64,000 nucleotides of DNA from Monoplex corrugatus (lineage: Eukaryota; Mollusca; Gastropoda; Littorinimorpha; Ranellidae): the NCBI GenBank assembly GCA_030674185.1, contig JAPXFY010000026.1, forward strand, positions 55,001,169-55,065,168, read 5' to 3'. Below are positions 33,020 to 43,719 of this stretch, piece after piece (position 1 is the stretch's first letter; every line of letters begins with the position of its first letter). A program made the translations under genes and the position numbers. The notes under the pieces were generated by a model, which had not been told where the DNA came from, ran no database searches, and was given only the letters and a program-made list of their open reading frames with translations.

Positions 33020-34463
33020 GTAAGGTGAATGACCTGAAAAATTATAGACCTGTATCAAATCGAGCATCTCTCTTCACGCTCCTTGAGAACGTAGTACTAA
33101 AACAACCGAGTGACCATCTCTCATTAAAAAGTTTCTACCATCTTCACCAGTCTGCCTATCGAGCCAACCACAGTACAGGAACAGCTCTTATGCACATTCT
33201 CAGTGAACTTCTTCTTGCTTCTGATGCTGGTGAAATGTCTCTCCTAACACTTCTAGAATTGTCTGCCTCCTTTGATACAACTGACCATTCAATCCTTCTC
33301 TCTCATCTTGAACATACTTTCAAAATCCATGGCACTGCTCTTTCGTGGTTCTCCTCATCTCTCAGTCTGCTTTCAGTCAGTTCTCATCCATGGAAGTCAG
33401 TCTGAGCCTGTTAGACTTTCTTGCGGCGTTCCTCGGGTTCTGTGCTAGGGCTTGTCCTTTCACCCTTTATACCTCACCCTAGCCAACACCATCAACCAGC
33501 ATGACGTGAAACATAATTTTTACGCAGATGATTCGCAACTTCAGAATAGCACGATCCCTGAAAATATCACTTCCTTATTTCTGAAGCATCCACTGCTGTG
33601 CAGATATCCAGAAATGGATGACACAAAATAAACTGCAATTGAATGGTGATAAAACCAAAGTCATGCCTGTAGAAATCAAAACATACTTGCCTCTATCACA
33701 CTGAATACTATCCAGCTAAGGACAGCATCATCCCTCTCTCTGATTCTGTCAAGTACTTGGGTTTGATCTTGGACAAAACTCTTTCTATGGAAAAGCTTCT
33801 GACCCAGACTGCCAGTCATGCTACTATCAGGTTCTGAGCCCTGGTTATGTTCATAAATGTCTTTCAGCTGAGGTTGCATTTAAGCTTGAGACATATTTCA
33901 TTTTGTCTTGTCTTGATTACTGTAACACAGCCCCTTCTGGCCTATCAGCTTCTTTTCTCCTCTGTATAAAAACACAGCTGCTCGTCTTGTCCCCAGAAAG
34001 AAAATGAAACCTTCATGTCTGTCCTCTCCTTCGCTCCCTGCACCAATTGCCTGTTTCAAATAGAACTGAATATAAGCTGATACCTTGTAATACAAATGTC
34101 AATCTGCTCCATCCTACCTTTGTGACAAAATCAATATTTGTACATTAACTGGCACCCTGTGTGCAGCTTAAAAACTCTTCCCCCTCAGGTTCCTAGATTT
34201 AAACTGTCAACTGTTGACAAGCCTTTGCTGTTTCAGGACCGTCTGCTAAGAATAGACTTCCACTGTCCCTTTGCGTAAAACCCACACTTTCTGCTTAAAA
34301 TCTGACTTATAAATCTACCTCTCTTCCCGATAATGAATTCTAGAACACTTTATTCCTCCAGTTTGTGTTGGTCTTCTTTTGCGTTGGTCGCATGCGTATA
34401 TTATGTGTGTGAGTGTGCTTTGTTGTGAATCATCAAGATTTGCCACCAGGTAAATAGTGTGAC

Positions 34464-34516
<53 letters not shown>

Positions 34517-34520
34517 TATT
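33020..34520 (+). mobile_element. CR1/L2-type LINE remnant with (ATT)n tail
   Basis: From 33030 the frame gives DLKNYRPVSNRASLFTLLEN, SAYRANHSTGTALMHILSE, LLTLLELSASFDTTDHSILL and ALSWFSS. These are the RT palm blocks of the CR1/L2 group, closest in wording to the element at 60.6-64 kb. After 33405 the frame is lost, but the catalytic-box region is still visible as FYADDSQLQ at about 33520-33545. The sequence ends in an (ATT)n array at 34464-34515, the usual tail. It is a degenerate copy. Confidence 0.72.
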
Positions 34521-34640
34521 GTTATTGTTATTGTTGTTATTGTTTTGTTATTGTTATATAATTATTATTATTTTCATTATTATTATTGTTGTTATTATCC
34601 ATAAAGAGCTGAGACAATCTTATTCACAGATTTTTGTCAC

Positions 34641-34704
34641 AGACAGACAGACAGACACACACACGCACACACACACACACACACGCGCGCGCGCGCACAC
34701 ACAT
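34641..34704. repeat. (CAGA)(CA)(CG)n microsatellite
   Basis: CAGA, CA and an alternating CG run (cgcgcgcgcgcgc) directly at the 3' end of the minus-strand CR1/L2 element. A comparable CG/CA run flanks its other end at 36561-36592. Confidence 0.95.
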
Positions 34705-34921
34705 ACATATAATAATAATAATATTGAAGCATTTGTATAGCGCACTCCTCCAACAAGATGCCAGAGCTCTGTGCACTTAACAGACGTTATCATAAGCAGC
34801 AATCCATGATAGACAAGCAACAGTGATGTACAAATCAAGTCAAAATTAAAAATAGTGATAGATAACACATTGGTAACTTGTTATAAAAAACCTAAGCAAC
34901 ATTAAGTTAAGGATAAAGGAT

Positions 34922-35000
34922 CACACACACACACATACATACACACACACACACACACACAACACACACACACGTGCGCGCGCGCGCGCGCGCGCGCATA
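34922..35000. repeat. (CA)n(CG)n microsatellite
   Basis: CA repeats with a cgcgcgcgcgcgcgcgcg run at 34976-34998, inside the 3' UTR of the minus-strand CR1/L2 element. Confidence 0.95.
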
Positions 35001-35198
35001 GACACAGACACACATACACACGCACTGATTCAATCACTCACTCACTCACATACACACATACAAACCTGAACACAGATATACATACACAAGAGATTAATTA
35101 TACAATCATTACTAAATAACATGTCACTTAATAAACAACACGAAGCAGCACACGAGACAGCCAAATAAGCTAGACATTAAAGGGTAGGCCAGAAGAAT

Positions 35199-36560
35199 TT
35201 AAAGGTTATAGTATTTCTTGAAAAGGTGAGTTTTCAGAGCTTTTTTGAAAGACGGAGTTGATGAGATTTCTCTAATTTCACGTGGAAGGGAATTCCATGT
35301 TTTGGGGGCTGCAAAGGAGAAAGAACGTTGTCCAAAGGTAGCAGTTCTGACATGAGGAACGTTAAGTATTTTTGAATCAGAAGAGGAACGAAGTTGACGT
35401 GATGGTGTGTATACAGAGAGAAGGTTTGAGAGGTAGAGAGGTGCAGTTCCAGAGAAAAAGGAATGGCAGAGAGTTGAAAGTTTGTAATCAATCCTTGCTT
35501 GGATAGGAAGCCAATGCAGATTTTTGAGGAGAGGTTGTACATGATCATATTTGGATGCCTTCAGTACCATTCTTGCAGCAGAATTCTGAACTTTCTGAAG
35601 CTTATCAAGATAATGTTTGGAGCAGCCTGATAGAATTGAATTACAGTAATCTAATTTTGACAAGACAAGGGCAGATACCAGAGTTTTTTTGGTATTAGCT
35701 GAGGTGAGATGACGAATTGAACTAATGCGACGTAGTTCAAGATAGGCTGAACGGCACACATGTTTAATGTGTAAGTCGACACTCATGTTCTCTGTCATTT
35801 GAAAGCCAAGATTACGAGCAGATGGAGAAAAGGTGACATCATTGCCACAAACTGATATGGACTTAGGCTGCTGATGAGAAGGATGTTTTGATGATGAATG
35901 AAGAAATAATGCTTCAGTTTTGTCATCATTGAGTTTGAGTTTATTTTGAAGCATCCAGGATTTGATGTCAAGAATACATTTTTCTAAGGAAGATACTGAT
36001 GGTGACATGTTGGTTGGAGGAGCAGAGACATACAGCTGAGTGTCGTCGGCAAATGATTGGGAATTGATTGAGTGAGACTTAATCAGGTCTGCAAGAGGTT
36101 TTGTATAGAGGATGAAAAGAACAGGTCCAAGCACAGATCCTTGTGGAACACCACAAGTTAAATCTTTGTATCCAGAACAGCAGTCTTTGATGGAAACAGA
36201 TTGTGTTCGGTGAGACAGATAGGATGTGAACCATTTTAGCACTGTACCAGAGATGCCAAAAGCAAACTGGAGTCTCTTTAGGAGGACATGATGGTCAATG
36301 GTATCAAAAGCAGCTGAGAGATCTAGCAGTGTCAAGACAGAAACGTTTCGAGAGTCAAGGCTAAGAAGTATATCATTTGTCACTTTAAGAAGAGCAGTTT
36401 CAGTGCTGTGATGGGGTCGATATGCCGACTGAGATGGACTGATGAGTTTATGTTCATTTAGATAAGCGAGAAGCTGTTTAAGTACGATCTTTTCCATGAC
36501 TTTTGACAAGAATGAGAGATTTGAAACTGGGCGATAATTTTTTAGCGTGTTGGGGTCAAT
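35199..36560 (-). CDS. CR1/L2 reverse transcriptase domain ORF
   Basis: An unbroken frame of about 454 codons. It starts TLKNYRPVSNLSFLSKVMEK and carries SAYRPHHSTETALLKVTND, LLDLSAAFDTIDHHVLLKRL (first catalytic Asp), GVPQGSVLGPVLFILYT and SFADDTQLYVSAPP (FADD box). Then come LNDDKTEALF, ARNLGFQM and the C-terminal LDYCNSILSG, LHWLPIQARIDYK and RSFSFAAPKTWNSLPREIRE. The endonuclease is missing (5' truncation). The upstream extension into the CG repeat (Ala-Arg repeats) is not part of the element. It would be an RNA-directed DNA polymerase domain, expressed only if a host promoter reads into it. Confidence 0.88.
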   Translation of the reverse strand: MDPNTLKNYRPVSNLSFLSKVMEKIVLKQLLAYLNEHKLISPSQSAYRPHHSTETALLKVTNDILLSLDSRNVSVLTLLDLSAAFDTIDHHVLLKRLQFAFGISGTVLKWFTSYLSHRTQSVSIKDCCSGYKDLTCGVPQGSVLGPVLFILYTKPLADLIKSHSINSQSFADDTQLYVSAPPTNMSPSVSSLEKCILDIKSWMLQNKLKLNDDKTEALFLHSSSKHPSHQQPKSISVCGNDVTFSPSARNLGFQMTENMSVDLHIKHVCRSAYLELRRISSIRHLTSANTKKTLVSALVLSKLDYCNSILSGCSKHYLDKLQKVQNSAARMVLKASKYDHVQPLLKNLHWLPIQARIDYKLSTLCHSFFSGTAPLYLSNLLSVYTPSRQLRSSSDSKILNVPHVRTATFGQRSFSFAAPKTWNSLPREIREISSTPSFKKALKTHLFKKYYNL

Positions 36561-38421
36561 ATACACACGTGCGCGCGCGCGCGCGTGCACACCTCAAACT
36601 AAATTTCTCGAGTTTTTTTTTCATTCTTGTCTCAATCGTAATTTCAATGCTTGTAGCAGTCTTATTCCTTGTGCTTTTCTGTCGTCTTTGTGTAGCAACT
36701 GTCCACATGTACAGGAGTGGATTGAGTGCGGATCGAAGTGGTAACATGAACACATTCACCACCACATTGATTTTGTCTGATTTGGCAACTCCACTTGAGG
36801 CCAGCACATTGGTCAAGCCAAGTGAGAACCAACAGGCAGCGTCTGTTACAGCCAGTTTTATCAACAGGTAGGCTGAAGAATAAACTGCTCTGTTTGTGGA
36901 ATCAACGCATATTCTGTATTTGGGTATATGCCTGTAGATAACAATTTGACCAGATAAACACACGATGCATTCAAAAGCCACAATCACTGTGAATCACTTG
37001 AATTCTTGATTGGAATTGTATTGATCAAATAAAGCTAGATGACACATGTCAGACTGAACATCAAGGCCCCATTGTGACAGTCCAGGAACAAAAGATATCG
37101 CTGACAACAAAGTTCCAACAGTCCATGCTACTGCACACGCTACAGCTGTTGTACGTTTATTGAATCTCCATCTGCTTAAAGGGAAACACAAGACGATGAC
37201 GTAATCTAATGTAATGAACAAGAGGATTAGAACTGACACTTCACTGGACAGAAGGGACAGAAAGCCAGCCGTCTTGCAGGTCAAACTATTGGTCCATGCC
37301 TTTTCAAAGTAGATAAATCGTCCAAGGAAAGTTTCATTAGCCACAATGATTATCATGACATAGATTCCCATACACACGTTAGCTAAAAGCAAATTGATAA
37401 CAGATATCATGAAACAGTTTCCAAAGGACATATTTATCACGAGTGAAGCCATGAAACAAAACAAATTCCCTAAAAGAATAAAAACGCTGTTCAGCAATAA
37501 CACAGTCTCGAACAATTTGTTTGGCAATATATTTTGACACACAGACAGCACAGGTTCTGGTCTTAGACACCTGATCTCACTTAAATGTTTAGGAAGTAAT
37601 GTTTTACAACAAAACCTGCAGTTTGATGAAAAGAAAGATCGTAAATAATTTTGTCCCAATAGTAAATCCAAAGGAAAGTTGACCACTGGGTTTCCCCTTA
37701 TGTCTAATTCTTTCAGTTGTGGGAAACAGGTAAAGCCTTTACTCTGTATAGTTTTAATGGCTGAAAATGATAAGTTCAGACTGTTCACGTTAAGAAAGTA
37801 GCTAGACAATTTCACATCAAAGACTTCAAGGTGTGTTTCTGACAAGTCAATTATCTTCAGTGTGTAATACACGTGTTTAAATGTGCTTCTTAGAGATTTG
37901 AGGGGGTTCTTTGCCATTATCAAAGTCCTTAAATTCAACAATCGTATAAAAACGTCCATTATTGATGGTTACCAGTTTGTTATTGCTCAGATCAAAGAGT
38001 TGCAGGTTGGGAAGCTTTACACCTGATATATTACTCAAAGAACAATATGAAAGATTCAAACTAATAATATATGTATTATTACTGAGATTATTCAGGGTCA
38101 TACCTGAACCTGTGGCGTCCAAATAGAGAAGATAAGGGAAGAGGTCAGCAAGAAAAGACCCAGAGCATAGGAATGAGTAACCTTGACACAAACAACCTTC
38201 AGGACAAGTCATGTCACAGAACCATTCATCATCACGTCGTGGACACTGACCCCAGCCATCACACAGATGATCTCCGTGTACATGAACTCTTGAAGCTCGA
38301 ATTGGGAAGAAACCTGACCACGTCAGTGTCTCACAGTCTTGTTCATCTTCACCATAAGAACAGTCAGAAAATCCATTACATCGAGTATAGACAGGGAGCC
38401 AATACAACCATTCAGCTGTAC

Positions 38422-39840
38422 ACTGATAATGAGATCCAAAACAAGAGTGACTGCCTGCGCCCAAGCAAACACAAACCAGAAGAACAAGAAAATCAATGTA
38501 AGCGCATCTCCAACAAGACAACACAAAACAAAACAAGCGCAAATTTTCGGCCAACTAGCCTTTGTCAAGCGCGAACGCACGGTCACAGACAAATCACAGA
38601 CACCAAACAATGGATAATAAAAACGGGACTAAAAACTTCCCTGCCGCCTCGTCCAGTGGGTAAGAGATGGAATGCCCATGTCATCATGAGCAGTAGTAAG
38701 AAAAGGGGAGAGGGGAGGCAACTGTGATGTCAAAAGGGAAGTGAGATAAGTTCTGCAATTTTGAGAAGTGGCCATGCTATATCGGTATAGCCCTGTTCTG
38801 AAGAAGGCACAGGGCAAGAGCCAAGAGATAAGGGAGTAGATTGTGCCCGGTGCCAAGAATCTGGTAGGCGTGGGAACAGGAAGAGACATGAAACGGCATG
38901 TCTGAATTTTGTTACTCATGGTTTGTCGTTAAGACCATGTGGTTTGCGTGTTCCAAGTTTATTTATGAGGTGGGATTCTCTGTCTTTCCTGTCTATGGTG
39001 CTGTTATTGTGTAGAAGCCACAGACCTTTCACTCGGATGTCATTGATTGAGTGGTCTGATTGGTTGAAGTGATTGGGGATAGTTTTATCCCTTTGGTGGC
39101 GGATATCAGCCAAGTGTTCTTTGAAACGTGTGTCAAGAGTGCGTCCAGTTTCACCAATATACAATTGGGAACATTTAGAGCAGCTGATCAAGTAGACAAT
39201 GTTATAAGTTTGACAGTTGAAATGTTTTGTAATTCTCATATGAGATTTGGGGCCTTTGACTGTGGTGGCTGAGCACAAGAAAGGACAAGTCTTGCATTTA
39301 GGTTTGTTGCATGGAGAGGTTCCTGGAGGTTGGCTGACTGGTTTGCTGAGATTGGAATGCACCAGCAAGTCGCGGAGATTGGTGTCTCTCTTGTAGACGA
39401 GCAAAGGGCGCTTGTCAAAGGTTTCACCTGTAGTGGGACTGGATCGCAAAATGTTCCAGTTGGACAAGATGATCCTTTTTATGAGGTGCACGGACGGGTG
39501 GTAAACTAGACTGAGGACTGGCCGATCCTCTGTGACAGCTTTGGGCTTTGAATGGAGGGCATTTGGCCGAGAGACAGAGCTGACTTTTTTCCGGGCTTCA
39601 TTGATGACCTCGGGTGGGTAATGTCTGCGCAGGAAAAATCTAGTCATTTCAACTGCTTTGTCCTGAAAATTGTCTTCGTCTGAGCAGAGGCGTCGTAGTC
39701 TCAAGAACTGCGAGTAGGGAATGCTGTTTCTGGTGTTGGAAGTGTGAGATGATTGGTAGTCCAGGTAGGAATGTGAATCTGTAGGTTTGTAGTGGACTGT
39801 AGTGACTAGTTGTTCAGATTGAAGGGAAACTGATAATGAG
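38422..39840 (-). mobile_element. Penelope-like element, 5'-truncated, with 12-bp target duplication
   Basis: The 12-bp sequence ACTGATAATGAG occurs at 38422-38433 and 39829-39840, exactly bounding a segment absent from the otherwise colinear receptor C. Read minus, the insert starts in the C-terminal part of a Penelope-like RT (HYKPTDSHSYLDYQSS, IPYSQFLRLRRLCSDED). It continues through a CxxxxCxxC linker (CNKPKCKTC) and a GIY-YIG endonuclease (VYLISCSKCSQLYIGETGRT ... RFKEHL), stops at 38916, and has a 480-bp 3' UTR. RT catalytic motifs are absent through 5' truncation. The 3' UTR shares sequence with the 13.3-kb fragment. Confidence 0.88.
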
Positions 39841-40610
39841 TCAGGACAAGACTCGTTAGCTTTCATCATCTGCTGAGTAAAATAACTTGTACCATCTACA
39901 TTGATAAAAAGTCTGTGCTTTTCATCTGCTTCAGAGACGGGACTTCCCCTCTGGTTAACACATAGCATTTCATCAGAATCATCCAGACAGTCAGAGAGTT
40001 CATTACATCGCTGGCTGATCAAAACACACTGATCATTGGTGCATAGAAATCCATTACAGGAAGAATGTTCACAGAACGACTCATCACTATTGTCTGGACA
40101 GTCCTGTCTGAAGTCACACGCCAGAGTGTAAGTTACTGTGGTCATATCATCATCACATTTAAACATGGCAATTCTGTATGCAGCACTTTCTTCAGGAAGA
40201 ATCAGTGTATTGTTCATGTTTAGTGCTTGTGTCAGAAAAACACAGTGACGTAAATGTGTAGTTTCTTCACAGTAACTATCTGTTTCACATGACAAAAACG
40301 TGTGCATCACATGACTCTCTGTACACTTATACAAGACCTGTGTTGATTGTGTAAAGATAAATTTGGGTGAAAGTAAGAGTGGCAACTGAACTGTCTGAAC
40401 AGGAAACTCGTTCTGTGTTTGTGTTTTTACTTCGCACAATATGTCCATGACTACGACGGATTTTGCTTCAGATGTACCAGAATATGTCGTCAATGATAAA
40501 AGAGAAAGAGCATGGACAATCCTTGAAGGACTATAAACTAAATCTGATCTGATGTGATTCATGTTGTAGATCAATGTTTTGTCTGACCATTTCCGAAACT
40601 TACTATACAT
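38916..40610 (-). CDS. Chimeric ORF: receptor B ectodomain fused to Penelope GIY-YIG domain
   Basis: One unbroken 564-codon frame crosses the insertion boundary. Residues 1 to about 256 are receptor sequence: the end of the C-type-lectin domain and two LDLa repeats (CDFRQDCPDNSDESFC and CNELSDCLDDSDEMLC). Residues about 257-564 are Penelope-like: RT C-terminus, CNKPKCKTC linker and GIY-YIG nuclease with YIGETGRTLDTRF. The fusion arises because the insertion is in the same orientation and frame. Upstream receptor frames are broken, so a signal peptide is not attached in frame. Whether any transcript or protein exists is unknown; it is probably an accident of insertion. Confidence 0.75.
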   Translation of the reverse strand: MYSKFRKWSDKTLIYNMNHIRSDLVYSPSRIVHALSLLSLTTYSGTSEAKSVVVMDILCEVKTQTQNEFPVQTVQLPLLLSPKFIFTQSTQVLYKCTESHVMHTFLSCETDSYCEETTHLRHCVFLTQALNMNNTLILPEESAAYRIAMFKCDDDMTTVTYTLACDFRQDCPDNSDESFCEHSSCNGFLCTNDQCVLISQRCNELSDCLDDSDEMLCVNQRGSPVSEADEKHRLFINVDGTSYFTQQMMKANESCPDSLSVSLQSEQLVTTVHYKPTDSHSYLDYQSSHTSNTRNSIPYSQFLRLRRLCSDEDNFQDKAVEMTRFFLRRHYPPEVINEARKKVSSVSRPNALHSKPKAVTEDRPVLSLVYHPSVHLIKRIILSNWNILRSSPTTGETFDKRPLLVYKRDTNLRDLLVHSNLSKPVSQPPGTSPCNKPKCKTCPFLCSATTVKGPKSHMRITKHFNCQTYNIVYLISCSKCSQLYIGETGRTLDTRFKEHLADIRHQRDKTIPNHFNQSDHSINDIRVKGLWLLHNNSTIDRKDRESHLINKLGTRKPHGLNDKP

Positions 40611-41956
40611 GAAAGGAATAGAGTTCCATCATGAAGTATAACCCATTAGTAAGGAATTGAATTTTTTTATTTCAAATATGGGAAGGAGATCCTTTTGTTC
40701 CCTTCTTGTTTTGATTGAAGCTAATTCCCCTCCCATCTTCTGGCACTCGTATGCTGAAAACACAGCAGATATATCAGTTTCTAATCGAATAAATTTAAAA
40801 CACTTGTTACGTGAAGTTACCAGACCCTGACAACCAGCACTGCTGAAGGGACAGTGTTCTGTTTCATCCTGTCCATTTTCACACTGTCTTCAAGTTACAG
40901 TCCAGGTAATGCTGAAAGCTGGGATAATAATCTACAGAACAGTTGAAAAGGCCACCGGCTAAAATTTGGGGTTGTTCAGTTTTAGAATGAAAAGAAAATA
41001 TGAATTTCATGGTGTGAACTGTAAAATATGTGTGAGGATTACTGACGTAGAACTGAAGACGTGATGTAAGAAAGACGTTTGCGGGTCTGACTTCTACATC
41101 ACAAACACGTACAACAACTTGTTGATTTCTATTTGGTTCGTTGTAGATTAGTTCTGTCCACACATTCTTACATTTCTCATATACATACCAAGTTGTTTGG
41201 AAGCTTAGCATAATGACAGCTAGATGTTATCAGATCTTTCCTAATACCTTTGGAAGATTTTATGTTTATTCTATGAAATGGTAATTTTACATACCCAGAA
41301 TGTATCGACGCATATCTTAAAAGAAAAGTGTACACCTTAATGGCTGTGATGTCAATTTTCACTTTAGAAACATTTAAGTGTGATAGAAACATATGGTTTG
41401 TTGAAGCCACGATAAACTTTTCTTGAACAGAGTCGTATTCACATTGAACTCTGAAAAGAGGAACATAATCAGAATCTATTATCACGGTTTTCCAATACAT
41501 AAGATCACATCAAAATGATAGCCGTTGAATATGGACAAATACAAGCATACTCTGTGGCACTGTTATATGCAGACGACAAAATGTAGTGGAATCACCACAT
41601 GTTCCATACACTGCCCCTTGGCTTTCTGTGAAGTGTGATAAATCATTCTCACAGTCTGACACATTGACCTGTTTCAGTTCTACATCTGTTATGTTGTTGT
41701 TCATGAGATATTCCACACCTGGACAGATGTCAGTGATGTGACGTGGACCAGCAGTGGTGTAGATGTTCCTGTTCGTTATGTTGGTTTGATGTGGGATACG
41801 ATCAGCACAGAGCACAGGAACACAATTCATCAATGCACATCCAAGCAAGAACATAGAGCAATTGCCGACTAGACCATGTAGTCTGGTGTGTCTTAGAGTT
41901 GCTATATCATCCATGGTATGTCTTGAAGCTGCTACTTCATTCAAAGTATCCATATT

Positions 41957-42575
41957 ATCTCTCTGTCGAAACAACTGCAAAACTTGTTCTCTCCTTCATA
42001 ATGTCTCGCATTGTCTATTGCAATTCACTCCTGTCTGGTCTTCCTGCCTCCACCATTCACATCCTACAGCGCATTCAAAACAATGCTGCACGCCTTGTAC
42101 TCAAAAAAAAAAAAAAAGCTGACCACATATCTCCTCCCCTGGCACAACGTCACTGGCTCCCTGTATCAAAGCGCATACAGTACAAACTAGACACCATGTG
42201 CTACAAAAGCCTCAATAACACAGCCCCCAATTACCTGTCAAGCCTACTTGAGATCTATGTTCCCTCCGCTCTGCCTCCGATCCTCTGACTTTTCGCTTTC
42301 CACGCACTAAGCTCAATACCTATGGTCCACGAGCCTTCTCTGTTTCTGGTCCACTCTCCTGGAACAAACTTCCTCTCTCAGTCCGTCAGCAACCTACTTT
42401 TGTCTCCTTCAAGTCCGCTCTCAAAACTCACCTTTTCTCCTCTGCATAGAATCCTGATCTCACTCAACCCCCTCTGCAGCCTGTCTCCACTCGGAGGGGA
42501 ATCACATTGTAATATATAATTGTATATAATATGCTCTCTATAAATTTCCATTGCTTCTCCCCATTTATAGCCATG

Positions 42576-42642
<67 letters not shown>

Positions 42643-42768
42643 GGTGGGTGGGTGTGTGTGCGAGCGTGTGTGTGCGTGCGTGCGTGTGTGTCTGTTTCAG
42701 CACTTAGATTTGATTTTATCAAGATTTTGCGCTATATAAATATTGTAATTATTATTATTATTATTATA
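41957..42768 (+). mobile_element. CR1/L2-type LINE 3' fragment, same family as the 60.6-kb element
   Basis: Begins at tatctctctgtcgaaac, equivalent to 63750, and matches that element with few differences ([18 protein letters not shown] ... [13 protein letters not shown] ... [20 protein letters not shown]). It then continues through the C-terminus and 3' UTR to gcgctatataaatattg plus (ATT)n at 42750-42768. A (TG)n array sits in its 3' UTR. It interrupts sequence upstream of receptor B that is continuous upstream of receptor C, so it inserted after, or independently of, the B/C duplication. Confidence 0.87.
42577..42690. repeat. (TG)n / (GGTG)n microsatellite
   Basis: TG array 42577-42633 followed by GGTG and GTGC variants, inside the 3' UTR of the CR1/L2 fragment. 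Confidence 0.96.
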
Positions 42769-42905
42769 GTGTGTCCTGAAGTTTTGCATCATCCACGGGA
42801 TGTCTTAAACCTGTTAGCTCATCCAAGACGTGTCTGAAAAGTTGCCACATCATCCATGGTGTTTCTTAGGTTTGAAACATCATCCATAGTGTGTCAAAAC
42901 TGTGC
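42769..42905 (-). repeat. Degenerate ~30-bp repeats upstream of receptor B
   Basis: Four to five imperfect units, each carrying a catcatccat-type core (minus strand ATGGATGATG) and tgtcttgaagt-type flanks. The receptor B/C start region ([10 protein letters not shown]) is itself one of these units; the matching stretch upstream of receptor C is 59757-59905. Confidence 0.6.
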
Positions 42906-43045
42906 TGTACGGCGGGAAGTTTTAGTAACTTTTCCTCATTCTGTCAATGATAGCGTGCTAACGTTCTCACTGCTCACCTGGTATAGTGGGACCACCCATG
43001 ATCAAAGTCATGCAACCCATAACCCTAGTTGTCATCCTCTCTCTG
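42906..43045. other. No gene seen
   Basis: Short unique stretch before the CA/CT microsatellites; nothing recognised. Confidence 0.4.
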
Positions 43046-43049
43046 TTTC

Positions 43050-43050
43050 A

Positions 43051-43129
<79 letters not shown>
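43050..43129. repeat. (CA)n microsatellite
   Basis: Uninterrupted CA array of about 78 bp. Confidence 0.97.
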
Positions 43130-43130
<1 letters not shown>

Positions 43131-43276
43131 ACATTCACACAAACATAAAAAAGCAAACACGCGCGTGCGCAAGCACATGCACACAAATGTGTCTATGCAC
43201 ACACGCACGAACACAACATACATATTTGTACACATTATGTGCACACGTACATCTGCACACGCACACGCACACGCAC

Positions 43277-43277
43277 A

Positions 43278-43328
<51 letters not shown>

Positions 43329-43406
43329 CTCTCTCTCTCTCTCTCTCTCGCTTTCGCTCTCTCTCTCTCTCTCTCGCTTTCGCTCTCTCTCTCTTTCTTT
43401 CTCTCT
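43277..43406. repeat. (CA)n(CT)n compound microsatellite
   Basis: CA array 43278-43325, then CT/TC repeats with CGCTTTCGCT interruptions to 43406. Long His/Thr and Ser/Leu frames across it are artefacts. Confidence 0.96.
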
Positions 43407-43719
43407 GATGCACATGCGCGCACAAACCTTTATCCCTCCTCTCATCATCGGATCCAATTTGCTGAACTATTTTGTAGAACTTCTTGAAGGGAAAACAAGC
43501 GTCTAGCTGTCATTTCTGAAACAGAGGATGGTGTCAGTAATAGGTGCCAGAAATTCGCTGTGACCTAACTATATATGTATGTGTGTATGTGTGTTTCAAT
43601 TCCACTGAGACTTACATACTAGCAGGAAGCATAGTGAATCAATGACCCTTTTATCAGACACTGATAAGAATGTGTTTCCGTAGCTTTTATTACTTAGAGC
43701 ACAGTTGTACGGATAAAAA

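Larger units (their letters stand above)
34705..36565 (-). mobile_element. CR1/L2-type LINE, 5'-truncated, intact RT
   Basis: The minus-strand element runs from the RT domain at about 36560 to its 3' tail, where gcgctatacaaatgc and (ATT)4 end at 34705. It is flanked on both sides by CA/CG microsatellite sequence, so it probably inserted into such a repeat. The 3' UTR (35198-34705) carries its own CA/CG microsatellite at 34922-35000. The ORF is uninterrupted, so the copy is young. Confidence 0.85.
36595..41980 (-). pseudogene. Receptor B, GRL101-like GPCR pseudogene split by a Penelope-like insertion
   Basis: The locus is colinear with receptor C over its whole length: CUB-like regions (41980-40930), LDLa (40920-40850), C-type lectin (40830-40430), LDLa pair (40170-39965), LDLa pair (39860-38230 across the insertion), LRR N-cap and LRRs (38220-37600), and 7TM (37540-36620). 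Compared with C, lesions include TGG to TGA at about 41509, 2-base losses at about 41220 and 40887, a 1-base gain at about 37960, TGG to TGA at 36991-36993 in the 7TM, and a 1.4-kb Penelope-like insertion with target duplication. TM7 keeps ALNPLLYMW; the DRY position reads LDYVIVL. A minus-strand CR1/L2 element begins directly after its C-terminus. It cannot encode a receptor. Confidence 0.9.

Noticed and set aside
36556..36987. Arg/Ala-repeat C-terminus (CARARARTC) of receptor B
   Set aside because: Read-through into the CG/CA microsatellite after the last conserved 7TM residues; not part of the receptor.
43130..43460. His/Thr, Ser/Leu and Cys/Val ORFs
   Set aside because: Direct translations of CA, CT and GT microsatellites.
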